This document shows, one piece after another, positions 17,512-26,797 of a DNA stretch of 64,000 bases (position 1 is the first letter of the stretch; every line of letters starts with the position of its first letter). The stretch is from JACQFK01 sp964619955 (GTDB lineage: Bacteria > Planctomycetota > MHYJ01 > JACPRB01), in contig CAZUJF010000025.1 in NCBI GenBank assembly GCA_964619955.1, positions 1-64,000 of the forward strand, in the 5' to 3' direction. The translations under genes were made by a program, and so were the position numbers. The notes beneath the pieces were generated by a model. That model had not been told where the DNA came from and did no database searches. It saw nothing but the letters and a program-made list of their open reading frames with translations.

Positions 17512-18615
17512 TCAGGCGATCTCGACGACGGGCTTCCCCAGCACGTCCATGCGGGGCCGGACGCCCAGACCCGGCGCGGTCCCGGCGCTCATGAAGCCGT
17601 CGACCCGCTGCGGCGCGCCTTCCGCGATGCTCACGGTGACGTAGCTGTTGAAGTCCGTGCTCGTGAAGCGGAACGGTTCCGGCGTGCTGTGCGCCAGATG
17701 GGCGATGGCCGCCGTGGTGATGTCCCCGCCCCAGGTGTCCTCCAGCGTCATCCCGATGCCCATGCTCACGCAGAGGTCCCGCGCCTGCCGGATCTTCGTG
17801 AGGCCGCCGAACTTGCTGATCTTGAGGTTGACCACGTCCATGGCGAGGTCCGCCTTGGCGCGCAGGAGCATGTCCAGGCCGTCCACGTTCTCATCGAGCA
17901 CGAACGGATGGTCCGTCTGCCGCCGTACGGCGAGGCATTCCTCGTACGTCAGGCAGGGCTGCTCGATGTAGACGTCCACGTCCCTCACGGCGCGCACCAC
18001 CCGCACGGCCTCGTGCTGGGTCCAGCCGGTGTTCGCGTCGGCGACGAGCCGGTCCCCGGGCTTGAGCTTCGCCGAAACGGCGCGGATGCGCTGGATGTCC
18101 GTGTCCGGATCGCCGCCCACCTTGAGCTGGAAGCGCGTGTAGCCCTCGGCGCGGTAGCCGGCGACCTTCGCCGCCATCTCGTCCGGGGTCTCCTGGGAGA
18201 TCGCGCGGTAGAGCCGCACCTTGTCCCCGAAGCGGCCGCCCAGCAGCGTGCAGACCGGCAGGCCCGTCGCCTGGCCGAGCAGATCCCAGCAGGCGATGTC
18301 GAGGGCGGACTTCACGTACGGATGCCCCTTCAGCGACGCATCCATGCGGACGTTGAGCTTCGACAGCTCGCGCGGGTCGGCGCCGATGAGCTGGGGGCCC
18401 AGCTCCCGCAGTCCGGCGCGCACGCCCTCCGCGTAGGCCGGCAGATAGACCGGCCCGAGCGGACAGGACTCGCCGTAGCCGGTCAGGCCCGTGTCGGTTT
18501 CGACGGCCACGATCGTGCTGTCGAAGACCGTGACGGATTTCCCGCCGGACCACTTGTAGGTGGTCTCCTTCAGCGGAAGCAGCACGCGGTACGCGAGGAT
18601 GCGTTTGATCTTCAT
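17512..18615 (-). CDS. cis-3-hydroxy-L-proline dehydratase (enolase superfamily)
   Basis: Cytosolic enolase-superfamily enzyme of 367 residues. From memory of the characterised cis-3-hydroxy-L-proline dehydratases, the match is close along the whole chain: YKWSGGKSVTVFDST, GYGESCPLGPVYLPAYA, LDIACWDLLGQATGLP, RFQLKVGGDPDTDI (catalytic Lys region), LVADANTGWT, VYIEQPCLTYEE, PFVLDENVDG and MTLEDTWGGDI. The Asp of VADAN, the Glu of IEQP and the Asp of VLDE are the magnesium ligands of the superfamily. The enzyme removes water from cis-3-hydroxyproline to give pyrroline-2-carboxylate. It overlaps by 4 bases (ATGA) the upstream aminopeptidase-like gene; together they suggest catabolism of hydroxyproline-containing peptides such as collagen fragments. 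Other members of the mandelate racemase group are possible but less likely. Confidence 0.8.
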   Translation of the reverse strand: MKIKRILAYRVLLPLKETTYKWSGGKSVTVFDSTIVAVETDTGLTGYGESCPLGPVYLPAYAEGVRAGLRELGPQLIGADPRELSKLNVRMDASLKGHPYVKSALDIACWDLLGQATGLPVCTLLGGRFGDKVRLYRAISQETPDEMAAKVAGYRAEGYTRFQLKVGGDPDTDIQRIRAVSAKLKPGDRLVADANTGWTQHEAVRVVRAVRDVDVYIEQPCLTYEECLAVRRQTDHPFVLDENVDGLDMLLRAKADLAMDVVNLKISKFGGLTKIRQARDLCVSMGIGMTLEDTWGGDITTAAIAHLAHSTPEPFRFTSTDFNSYVTVSIAEGAPQRVDGFMSAGTAPGLGVRPRMDVLGKPVVEIA

Positions 18616-19895
18616 GTCTGCACCAGCGCCAGGAGTTTCCCGAGCACCTCCTCACCGTGGGAGCGGATGCCGTTGTGCTCGTATTCGTTCGTCACCCAGA
18701 CCTTGAGGCCGCGGATCTTCGCCGCGGTCTCCTCGGAGTAGGCCCGGTCCACGAACATGTCGTCGGCGTAGATGATCGCGGCCGCGGGGACCCGGTTCCG
18801 GGCGAGCCGGGCCTCGTCGTGCATCTTCGGCCAGCGGTCGTAGGCGGCGAGAAACTCCGCCTCCTCGCGCAGCTGCCGGAGGTGCGTGTACTCCTCGAAC
18901 ATCCAGCGGAACATCATCTCGCCGGTGAAGAAGATCTCGGGCTCGTTCCGTTCGAACTCCGGGTACCTGGCGCGGATCCGCTCCGCCGCCCAGTTCGTGG
19001 CGGGGCCTTCCGCGTAGCAGGCCTCCTGGAGCATGGAGAAGATCGGCGCCTGGCGGTACGTGAGGAGCGCCTCGTAGTCGCAGAGAAAGGGGTAGCCGAG
19101 CTCCGGCCCCTTCCGGCCCTTCACGAAGGCGCTCTCCACGAGATAGTGGACGACCTCGAAGCCGTCATGGAAGCCCAGGTGGAGGCCGACCTGAAGGAAA
19201 CGCCGGCGGGACAGGCGCTCGCCGCAGGGCAGGCGGATGTCCTCCGATTCCAGCACCTCGACGATGCGCCGGACCCGTTCGCGATCCTCGGGATACCGCT
19301 CGTAGTAGAGGCGGTTCTTCCGCGCGAGGACCTTGTGGCTCGCCAGATAGACCTCGTCCGCCGTGCGGCCGATGGGCGTCAGGCCGCCCGTGATGATCGC
19401 GGCCTCCAGGCCTTCCGGCGCCGCGGAGAGGTATTGGGTGATGCAGAAGCCGCCGTAACTCTGACCCAGGGCGGTCCATTTCTCGCCGGGCGCCAGCAGC
19501 TCGCGGCGGATGTGTTCGGCATCCCGGACGATGGCGTCCGCCCGGAACTGCGTCAGGTACTCGCCGCGCTCCTTCACGGTGGAGAGGCGGGCCAGCGACT
19601 GCGCGCAGACCTGTTCGCTGCGCCCGGTGCCCCGGTCGTCGAGGAGCAGGACGCGGTAGTCCTGGACGGCCCGCTTGATCCAGCCGCTGCGTCCCAGCAC
19701 GCGGGGGCCGGGATAACCCGGGCCGCCCTGGAAGAAGATCATCCAGGGCAGCTTCTTGTCCGCGTGCTCCGCCGCGCAGACTTCGCGCGCGAAGAGGGAA
19801 AGCGTCCCGGACCCGGGCCGGCCCGGGTCGAAGGGCACCTGGAACTCGTGGTCCGTCAGGACCAGGCCGGGAATGCGCCGCTGGGCAGTTTTCAT
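18612..19895 (-). CDS. Prolyl aminopeptidase-like alpha/beta hydrolase
   Basis: Alpha/beta-hydrolase of 427 residues resembling the larger (about 420-430 residue) proline iminopeptidases. The oxyanion-hole motif is FFQGGPGYPG, then LLLDDRGTGRS, and the nucleophile elbow is GQSYGGF (Ser in LGQSYGG). The acid is probably in IIYADDMFVD and the His in NEYEHNGIRSHG. Such enzymes release N-terminal proline from short peptides. I use the ATG at 19895 (MKTAQRRIPG); a longer frame upstream crosses the divergent promoter region and has no sensible N-terminus. The start of the hydroxyproline dehydratase overlaps its stop by 4 bases, which supports a shared role in proline or hydroxyproline peptide use. 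Confidence 0.85.
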   Translation of the reverse strand: MKTAQRRIPGLVLTDHEFQVPFDPGRPGSGTLSLFAREVCAAEHADKKLPWMIFFQGGPGYPGPRVLGRSGWIKRAVQDYRVLLLDDRGTGRSEQVCAQSLARLSTVKERGEYLTQFRADAIVRDAEHIRRELLAPGEKWTALGQSYGGFCITQYLSAAPEGLEAAIITGGLTPIGRTADEVYLASHKVLARKNRLYYERYPEDRERVRRIVEVLESEDIRLPCGERLSRRRFLQVGLHLGFHDGFEVVHYLVESAFVKGRKGPELGYPFLCDYEALLTYRQAPIFSMLQEACYAEGPATNWAAERIRARYPEFERNEPEIFFTGEMMFRWMFEEYTHLRQLREEAEFLAAYDRWPKMHDEARLARNRVPAAAIIYADDMFVDRAYSEETAAKIRGLKVWVTNEYEHNGIRSHGEEVLGKLLALVQT

Positions 19896-20010
19896 GGGTC
19901 TTACCCAGTCTACAGACACCCCGCCCGGGCCGGAGAGTAAAGAAACCGTCGGCTCTTTGTCGATTTGCGCCACACGACGACGCGACCGCCCCCGGCGGCG
20001 TTGGATAGGC
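19896..20010. promoter_or_regulatory. Divergent intergenic region, presumed promoters
   Basis: A 115-base gap between two divergent genes must hold the promoters for both the hydroxyproline unit and the DUF6797 gene. I see no clear -35/-10 pair and no strong inverted repeat. Confidence 0.3.
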
Positions 20011-22131
20011 ATGAATTTCCTGCTGCTGGCCCTCGCGCTGCTCGCCCCCCAGGACAAGAAGAAGGAGAAGAAGGAAGAGACCGCCCGCTGGATGTCCACG
20101 GATCTCGGACCGCTCTTCTCGACGACGATGTCCGTGAAGGGCCCGGTGCCCAAGGCGCTCGCGATCCGCGTCGGCGACGCCGCCGTCTGCTACGACGAGG
20201 ACCTCGCCCGGGTGGCCGGCGGATGGACCGGCGGCTTCGTGAAGATCAACCCGGACCGCGACGCGCTGCTCGGCAACGACTCCATCCTCGGGACGCTCCG
20301 CTTCTCCACCCCCGAGCAGCCGGGCTGGGACTTCCCCGACACGCGCGAGGGCGCCAAACGCAAGGCGGGCCCCCTGCCCCGCGGGACGGTCCGCTACCGC
20401 GGCCTGTACATGCACGGCCCGAAGGTCGTGCTGGTCTGGGACGTGGGCGCGGGAAAGGTCCTCGAACTCCCCTGGGCGGTGACCTCGGGGGAGGAAACCG
20501 TCTTCACGCGCACGTTCAAGGTCTGCGGACTCGACGCGCCCCGGAAGGTCCTCGCCGCGTCACGCTCGAAGGACGTCCAGGTCTCCGTCATCGGCGGGCC
20601 CGCTCCCGTCGAGGGCCCCGGCGACACGCTCTGGGTGGAGGTCCCCAAGGGCGACTCCTCGTTCACGATCTGCGTGGGTCCCGAGGCGGCGCTCGCCAGG
20701 CTGAAGCCGGAGCCGGCGGATCTCGACGTCCTCACGCGCGGCGGGCCCCGCACCTGGACGGAGACGCTCGTCACGAAGGGCGTGCGGGGCGCGGACAGCG
20801 GCCCCTGGACGATCGACACGCTCACCCCCCCCTTCGAGAACCCCTGGAAGTCGCTGCTGCATTTCGGCGGGCATGATTTCTACGCCGACGGCTCCGCCGC
20901 GATCTGCACGATGGAGGGCGACGTCTGGAAGGTGACGGGCATCGACGACGGCCTCGAGAAGCTCTCCTGGCAGCGCATCGCGACCGGCCTCTATCACCCG
21001 CTCGGGCTGAAGATCGTGAAGGACGTGGTCCACGTGGTCTGCCGCGACCAGATCGCGAAGCTGCACGACCTGAACGGCGACGGCCAGATCGACTGGTACG
21101 AATGCTTCAACAACGACGTGCACGTCGGCACGAACTCGCACGAATTCATGACCTGCCTGGAGACCGATGCGGAGGGCAATTTCTTCACGGTCAAGGGCAC
21201 GAACGACGGGCAGACGATCCACGACAGCTCGGTGCTGCGGATCTCGGCCGACGGCCGCACGCTGGAGCGCTGGGCGACGGGCTTTCGCTGGCCCAACGGC
21301 CTGGGCATGGGCCCCGGCGGCGCGGTGACGACCGCGGACCAGCAGGGCACCTGGATGCCGTCCTCGCGCCTGGACTGGATCGAAAAGGGCGGCTTCTACG
21401 GCTACATGATCTCGCACCACCGGGAGCAGAAGCCGGAGATCTACGACGGCCCGCTCTGCTGGATCCCGCACAGCGTGGACAACTCGTCGGGCGGGCAGGT
21501 CTGGGTCGAGGGAAAACGGTGGGGGCTGCCCGAGGGGCGCCTGCTGCACCTGTCCTACGGCCGCTGCGTGATGTTCCTGGTGCTGGACGAGAAGGTCGGC
21601 GGGGTCCGCCAGGCGGGCGTGGTGGAGTTCCCGCTCCCGCCCTTCCAGTCGGGGGCGATGCGCGGGCGCTTCCGTCCGCAGGACGGCCAGCTCTACGTCT
21701 CGGGCCTTCGCGGCTGGCAGACGACGGGCGTGAAGGACGGCTGCCTCCAGCGGGTGCGCTGCACCGGAAAGAAGATCCAGATGCCCGTCGGGCTCAACCT
21801 GCTCAAGCGCGGCGTCCGGCTCGTGTTCGCCGAGCCGCTGGACGAATCCGCCGGCCAGGCGGACGTCTGGAACGCCTCGCGCTGGAACTACAAATGGGCC
21901 GTCGATTACGGCTCCCCGCACTTCTCCGTCGCCCAGCCCGGGAAGCGGGGCGAGGACAAGCTGGAGATCAAGACGGCGACGCTGTCCGCCGACCGCCGCA
22001 GCGTCGTGCTGGAGATCGACGACATGAAGCCCGTGATGCAGATGAAGATCGGCTACACGCTGAAAGCCGCGGACGGGACGCCGATCAAGGGCGCCGTCTA
22101 TCCCACGGTGCACGCGCTCGGGGAGGATTAG
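20011..22131 (+). CDS. DUF6797 domain protein with sugar-dehydrogenase-like propeller
   Basis: Exported protein of 706 residues with a short leader (MNFLLLALALLAPQD) and a Lys/Glu-rich linker. The N-terminal region (about 30-250) fits the planctomycete DUF6797 domain: MSTDLGPLFSTTM, LAIRVGDAAVCYDEDLARV, VRYRGLYMHGPKVVLVWD. From about 265 a six-bladed propeller like those of soluble sugar dehydrogenases follows (GDVWKVTGIDDGL, ATGLYHPLGLKIV, DLNGDGQIDWYECF, TGFRWPNGLGMGPGG). The DLNGDGQIDWYE segment looks like an EF-hand-type calcium loop. It lacks the C-terminal haem domain that such proteins often carry. It probably acts outside the cytoplasm on carbohydrate; the reaction is unproven. Its stop and the convergent czcA stop overlap by 4 bases. 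Confidence 0.75.
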   Translation: MNFLLLALALLAPQDKKKEKKEETARWMSTDLGPLFSTTMSVKGPVPKALAIRVGDAAVCYDEDLARVAGGWTGGFVKINPDRDALLGNDSILGTLRFSTPEQPGWDFPDTREGAKRKAGPLPRGTVRYRGLYMHGPKVVLVWDVGAGKVLELPWAVTSGEETVFTRTFKVCGLDAPRKVLAASRSKDVQVSVIGGPAPVEGPGDTLWVEVPKGDSSFTICVGPEAALARLKPEPADLDVLTRGGPRTWTETLVTKGVRGADSGPWTIDTLTPPFENPWKSLLHFGGHDFYADGSAAICTMEGDVWKVTGIDDGLEKLSWQRIATGLYHPLGLKIVKDVVHVVCRDQIAKLHDLNGDGQIDWYECFNNDVHVGTNSHEFMTCLETDAEGNFFTVKGTNDGQTIHDSSVLRISADGRTLERWATGFRWPNGLGMGPGGAVTTADQQGTWMPSSRLDWIEKGGFYGYMISHHREQKPEIYDGPLCWIPHSVDNSSGGQVWVEGKRWGLPEGRLLHLSYGRCVMFLVLDEKVGGVRQAGVVEFPLPPFQSGAMRGRFRPQDGQLYVSGLRGWQTTGVKDGCLQRVRCTGKKIQMPVGLNLLKRGVRLVFAEPLDESAGQADVWNASRWNYKWAVDYGSPHFSVAQPGKRGEDKLEIKTATLSADRRSVVLEIDDMKPVMQMKIGYTLKAADGTPIKGAVYPTVHALGED

Positions 22132-25100
22132 CCGCCAGCCCCCCTTGCGGCGTCCCGCCGGTGGAAGAAGCGGTAGAGCACCGGCAGGACCAGCAGCGTG
22201 AGCAGCGTGGAGGAGAGGATCCCCCCGATCACGACGGTGGCCAGGGGGCGCTGCACCTCGGCGCCCGTCCCCATCGCCAGCGCCATGGGGAGGAACCCCA
22301 CCGAGGCGACCAGGGCGGTCATGAGCACGGGACGGAGCCGTGCCGCCGCGCCCTCGCGGATGGCCTCGTCCAGCGGCATCCCTTCCTCGCGGACCTTCCG
22401 GATGAACGAGATCATGACCAGGCCGTTCAACACCGCCACGCCCGAGAGGGCGATGAAGCCGACGCCGGCGGAGATCGAAAGCGGGATGTCCCGGACCCAG
22501 AGGGCCAGCACGCCGCCCGTCAGCGCCATGGGGACCCCGGTGAAGACCAGCAGCGCGTCCTTGAGGCTGCCGAACGTCGCGAAGAGCATGAGGAAGATGA
22601 GGACGAGGGCCAGCGGCACCACGACCTGGAGGCGCCGGCTGGCCGACTGCATCTGCTCGAACTGGCCGCCCCAGGCGACCCAGTAGCCCGCGGGGATGGA
22701 GACCTGCTCCCGGAGCAGTCTCTGGGCGCTGTCGACGAACGAGCCGATGTCGCGTCCGCGCACGTTCGCGGTCACGATCGTATGCCGTTTCCCGTTCTCC
22801 CGGCTGATCTGGTTGGGCCCCGGGGCGAGATCGAAGTCGGCGACCTGGCCCAGGGGAATGAACGCGACGGGGCCCCCGGGAAGCCGCAGCGGCACCGCTT
22901 TCAGCCGCTCCATGTCGGTCCTCAGCGATTCCGGAAGACGCACGATGAGGTCGAAGCGGCGGTCCCCTTCGAAGATCTCGCCGGCGCATTTTCCGCCGAT
23001 GGCGATCTCCACGACTTCCTGGACGTCCGACACGTTCAGTCCGAAGCGGGCCATCTCCCTCCGCTTCAGGTGCAGCGTCAGGATGGGAAGTCCGGTCGTC
23101 TGCTCGAGTTTGACGTCCGAAGCCCCCGGGATGCGCTCCAGCAGGCCCTCGATCCGGCGGCCCGTCTCCTCCAGCCGCTCCATGTCGTCGCCGAACACCT
23201 TGACGGCGACGTCGCTGCGGACCCCGGCGATGAGCTCGTTGAAGCGCATCTGGATCGGCTGCGTGAATTCGTAGTTGTTGCCCGGGACGCGCAGCAGTTC
23301 CTCCTCCATGTGTTTGAGGAGTTCCGCCTTGGGCCGCTTGGGATCCGGCCAGCGGGAGCGGGGCTTCATCATGATGTAGACGTCCGCGACGCTCGGCGGC
23401 ATCGGATCGCTGGCGATCTCCGCGGTTCCGATCTTGGAGAAGACGTAGTCCACCTCGGGAAACTCCCTGATCCGGCGCTCGAGCGCGTTCTGCATCTCGA
23501 CGGCCTGGGTGAGGCTCGTCCCCGGGATGCGGAGCGCGTGCAGCAGGATGTCCCCCTCGTCCAGGCTCGGGAGGAATTCGCTTCCCATGCGCAGCGTCAG
23601 GAATCCGCTGCCCAGGACCAGGAGGCAGGAGGCCGAGACCACCAGGGCCCGCCGCCGCAGCGCGTAGGCCAGCAGCGGAACGTAGGCTCTCTTGGCGCCG
23701 CGGACCAGGATGTTCTCCCGCTCGGACACGCGGCCGGTGACGCAGAGGGCGACCGCGGCCGGGACGAAGGTCACCGAGAGGACCATGGCCCCCAGGAGCG
23801 CGGCCAGCACGGTGAACGCCATGGGCTGGAACATCTTCCCTTCGATCCCGCTCAGCGTCAGGATCGGGAGATAGACGATCATGATGATGAGTTCGCCGAA
23901 CATCGTGGCCTTGCGGACCTCCTTGGAGCCTTCGAAGACGACCTCGAAACGCTCCTCCCGCGTCAGGATCCGTCCCAGGCGATGCTGCTCCTCGGCAAGC
24001 CGGCGGATGCAGTTCTCCACGATGATGACGGCCCCGTCCACGATGATCCCGAAGTCCAGCGCCCCCAGGCTGAGCAGGTTGCCGCTCACCTTGTGGGCGA
24101 CCATGCCCGTGATCGTGAAGAGCATCGAAAGCGGGATCACCATCGCCGTCAGCAGCGCCGCGCGCAGATTGCCGAGGAACAGGAACAGGATGACGACGAC
24201 CAGGACCGCCCCCTCCAGCAGGTTGTTCCGGACGGTTTCGATCGTCGCGTTGACGAGGTTCGTCCGGTCGTACACCGTCTTCGCGACGACGCCCTCGGGC
24301 AGCGTCCGGTTGACCTCCTCCATGCGCCGGGCCACGCTCTGAGAGACGGTGCGGCTGTTCTCGCCCATGAGCATGAAGACCGTGCCCAGCACGACCTCCC
24401 GCCCGTTCTCCGTCGCCGCCCCGGTGCGGAGCTCCCTCCCCAGCAGCACCTCCGCCACGTCCTTCACCTGGATCGGCACGCCGTCCCGGCTGCCGATCAC
24501 GATCCCGCGGATCTCCTCGAGGTCCCGGACCTGCCCGGGGGCGCGGACGAGATACTGCTCGCCGCTGCGCTCGATGTAGCCCGCGCCCGTGTTCGAATTG
24601 TTCTTCGCGAGCGCGCCGAGGATGTCCTGGAACGACAGCCCGTAGGAGACCAGCTTCGACGGGTCCGGGGTCACGTGGAACTGCTTCGCGTGGCCGCCGA
24701 TCGAGTTGACGTCGGCCACCCCGGGGACGTTCCGGAGCTGGGGGCGGATGATCCAGTCCTGGATGGTCCGGAGGTCCGTGGGCGTGTAGGGCCCGCCGTC
24801 CGGCTTGCGCGCCCCGGGTTCGGGCTCCACGGTCCAGAGGAAGATCTCGCCGAGGCCCGTCGCGATCGGGCCCGGGGTCGGCTCGATCCCCGGCGGAAGC
24901 CGGCCCTTCACCGCCTGGATGCGCTCGTTGATGAGCTGCCGTGCGAAGTAGATGTCGGTCCCGTCGTGGAAGATGACGGTCACCTGCGAGAGGCCGTAGC
25001 GCGAGAGGGACCGGGTGTGATCGAGCATCGGCAGCCCGGCCATCGCGGTCTCCACGGGCAGCGTGATCCGCTGTTCGACCTCCAGCGGCGAGTATCCCGG

Positions 25101-25262
25101 CGCCTCCGTGTTGATCTGCACCTGCACGTTGGTGATGTCCGGAACCGCGTCGATGGGCAGCCGCCGGAAATTGTAGGCGCCCAGCGCGGAAAGCCCCAGC
25201 ACCCCCATCATCACGAACCAGCGGTTCTGGATGGAGAACTTGAGAATTCGTTCGAGCATCAA
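22128..25262 (-). CDS. czcA: Heavy-metal RND efflux pump, inner-membrane subunit (CzcA-type)
   Basis: Inner-membrane RND pump of 1044 residues, normal for the heavy-metal-efflux class. Features include LERILKFSIQNRWFVMMGV at the first membrane segment, LPIDAVPDITNVQVQI, a large periplasmic loop, and helix 4 with LDFGIIVDGAVIIVENCIRRL. The two Asp and one Glu in helix 4 form the proton relay of CzcA/CnrA-type (divalent zinc, cobalt, nickel) pumps; CusA-type copper/silver pumps have a different helix 4, so I favour divalent-metal export. It is the last gene of a unit ordered His-rich protein, czcC, czcB, czcA, lying 24 bases after czcB. A 16-bp repeat just upstream of its start recurs upstream of czcC. 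Confidence 0.9.
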   Translation of the reverse strand: MMLERILKFSIQNRWFVMMGVLGLSALGAYNFRRLPIDAVPDITNVQVQINTEAPGYSPLEVEQRITLPVETAMAGLPMLDHTRSLSRYGLSQVTVIFHDGTDIYFARQLINERIQAVKGRLPPGIEPTPGPIATGLGEIFLWTVEPEPGARKPDGGPYTPTDLRTIQDWIIRPQLRNVPGVADVNSIGGHAKQFHVTPDPSKLVSYGLSFQDILGALAKNNSNTGAGYIERSGEQYLVRAPGQVRDLEEIRGIVIGSRDGVPIQVKDVAEVLLGRELRTGAATENGREVVLGTVFMLMGENSRTVSQSVARRMEEVNRTLPEGVVAKTVYDRTNLVNATIETVRNNLLEGAVLVVVILFLFLGNLRAALLTAMVIPLSMLFTITGMVAHKVSGNLLSLGALDFGIIVDGAVIIVENCIRRLAEEQHRLGRILTREERFEVVFEGSKEVRKATMFGELIIMIVYLPILTLSGIEGKMFQPMAFTVLAALLGAMVLSVTFVPAAVALCVTGRVSERENILVRGAKRAYVPLLAYALRRRALVVSASCLLVLGSGFLTLRMGSEFLPSLDEGDILLHALRIPGTSLTQAVEMQNALERRIREFPEVDYVFSKIGTAEIASDPMPPSVADVYIMMKPRSRWPDPKRPKAELLKHMEEELLRVPGNNYEFTQPIQMRFNELIAGVRSDVAVKVFGDDMERLEETGRRIEGLLERIPGASDVKLEQTTGLPILTLHLKRREMARFGLNVSDVQEVVEIAIGGKCAGEIFEGDRRFDLIVRLPESLRTDMERLKAVPLRLPGGPVAFIPLGQVADFDLAPGPNQISRENGKRHTIVTANVRGRDIGSFVDSAQRLLREQVSIPAGYWVAWGGQFEQMQSASRRLQVVVPLALVLIFLMLFATFGSLKDALLVFTGVPMALTGGVLALWVRDIPLSISAGVGFIALSGVAVLNGLVMISFIRKVREEGMPLDEAIREGAAARLRPVLMTALVASVGFLPMALAMGTGAEVQRPLATVVIGGILSSTLLTLLVLPVLYRFFHRRDAARGAGG

Positions 25263-25270
25263 TCCCCCCT

Positions 25271-25286
25271 GGACCCGGATCGGACG
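25271..25286. repeat. 16-bp direct repeat, copy 1 (czcB-czcA spacer)
   Basis: GGACCCGGATCGGACG fills most of the czcB-czcA spacer, 9-24 bases upstream of the czcA start. An identical copy lies at 28198-28213 upstream of czcC. Confidence 0.5.
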
Positions 25287-26777
25287 TCAATGGTCATGCG
25301 TCGCGCCCGACTTGAGAATGTCCGCCTTGATGAGGAAGCTGTTCTTCGCGACGTATTTCCTCCCCGCGGGAAGACCCGAAAGGACCTCGACCCAGCCCCC
25401 CTCCCGCCGCCCCGGCTCCAGGGCGACGGCCTCGAAGAGATTCCCGTCCTGAATGAAGACCACGTCCCAGTCCCGGAACTTCTGGATCGCGTCCGCCCGC
25501 ACCGCGACGGGGACCGTGAACTCCTCCTGCACGAGCCGGACGCCCACGAAAAGGCCGGGACGCCAGAGGCCCTCCGGGTTCGGGACCCGGACGTGAACCT
25601 GCGCCGTCCGCGTCTCCTTTCCGATCAAGGGCCCCAGATACGCGACCTTGCCCGGAGCCTCCGCGCCCAGGGCCTCCGACCTCAGGACGAGGTCCTGGCC
25701 GACCCGGACCGCGTTGAGATCCCCGGCGTGGACCGTGACTTTGGCGAGGACCGTGCCGAGATCGGCGATCTCGAAGATCTCGGTGTCGTCCTTGACGGCC
25801 TCCCCGAGGGTGACGTTCTTTCCGATCACGACTCCGTCGAGGGGCGCGCGCAGCTCGTAGCGCGCGAAGTTCCCCTCGTGCCGTTCGGCCAGATCCTGCA
25901 CCTCCGCGGCCCCGATCCCCATCGCCCGGAGTTCCTGGCCGGCCGCGCTCACCTCGTCCCGGGCCTCCTCCAGCATGTGCCGCTTCAGGAGGTATTCCTC
26001 CTCCGCGGTGATCTTCTTCTTCCACAGCTGCTCTTCGCGAAGGAAGGACGCCTGGGCGAATTCCTGCTTGTGGACGGCCCGGACGTAGCGGAGCCGGGAC
26101 GCGGTCAGCTCCCGGCTTTCGATGACGGCGAGGACTTCGCCGCGGCTCACCCTGTCGCCCAGGCTCTTCCGCACCTCCGTCACCACCGCGTCGAAACGCG
26201 GGACGACGCGCGCCACCCGGTCCGGGTCGAGGACGATCTCCCCGGAAAGTTCGAGCACGCGCTTCATCGTCGCCGGTCCGGACGTCTCCACCACGACGCC
26301 CGACGCCTTCGCCGCCTCGGGAGACAGCTCGGTGCGCGCCTCCACCTGGGAATACCCCAGGCGGTAGGATTTCCCCCCGTACTCCGCGGCCAGCTTGACC
26401 TCGAACGAGTGGGGTTCGTAGACGGTCTTGTCCCCGCGCAGGAAGTCGCCCTCCCGGCGGAAGCCGACGACGTCGACGCGTTCCCCGAGCCGGTGGACGG
26501 CGATGTCGAGCTTCACCGCCTCCAGGTCCGCGGGTTTTCCCGCCTCGGAGACGTAGACCCGGAATTCCGGCGGAACCCCCCGTTCGAAGATCGTGACCTC
26601 GATCTGGAAGGCCCCTTCGGAAAGCAGGCGTCCCCCGTGCGGGCCCCTGTCCGGGACGGCGGCGGGGGCGTGTCCGTGACCCGCCGCTCCCTTCTCGTCT
26701 CCGCAGGAGACGAGCGCGGGCAGCAGGCCCGAGGCGAGGGCGAGGATCGCAAGCCTGGACATCCCTGTGTTCATCAT
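25287..26777 (-). CDS. czcB: Heavy-metal efflux membrane fusion lipoprotein (CzcB-type)
   Basis: Periplasmic adaptor of 496 residues linking the RND pump to the outer-membrane factor. A signal with lipobox LVSC makes it a probable lipoprotein. The mature N-terminus is His-rich (GHGHAP, GPHGGRLL) and is followed by the extra beta-domain typical of czc-type adaptors (about 35-115), then the barrel/lipoyl/hairpin parts: ARVVPRFDAVVTEVRKSLGDRVSRGEVLAVIES, a helical hairpin (about 205-270), and YELRAPLDGVVIGKNVTLGEAV. It ends THDH, another possible metal site. I choose the ATG at 26777 (a second ATG follows at 26774) because GGAG lies 8 bases upstream; an ATG at 26801 overlapping the czcC stop is in frame but lacks a site. 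Confidence 0.88.
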   Translation of the reverse strand: MMNTGMSRLAILALASGLLPALVSCGDEKGAAGHGHAPAAVPDRGPHGGRLLSEGAFQIEVTIFERGVPPEFRVYVSEAGKPADLEAVKLDIAVHRLGERVDVVGFRREGDFLRGDKTVYEPHSFEVKLAAEYGGKSYRLGYSQVEARTELSPEAAKASGVVVETSGPATMKRVLELSGEIVLDPDRVARVVPRFDAVVTEVRKSLGDRVSRGEVLAVIESRELTASRLRYVRAVHKQEFAQASFLREEQLWKKKITAEEEYLLKRHMLEEARDEVSAAGQELRAMGIGAAEVQDLAERHEGNFARYELRAPLDGVVIGKNVTLGEAVKDDTEIFEIADLGTVLAKVTVHAGDLNAVRVGQDLVLRSEALGAEAPGKVAYLGPLIGKETRTAQVHVRVPNPEGLWRPGLFVGVRLVQEEFTVPVAVRADAIQKFRDWDVVFIQDGNLFEAVALEPGRREGGWVEVLSGLPAGRKYVAKNSFLIKADILKSGATHDH

Positions 26778-26797
26778 CTCGATTCTCCGCTGAAGCG

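Noticed and set aside
22128..25262. A CusA-type copper/silver pump
   Set aside because: The helix-4 pattern with two Asp and one Glu fits the CzcA/CnrA divalent-metal type better.
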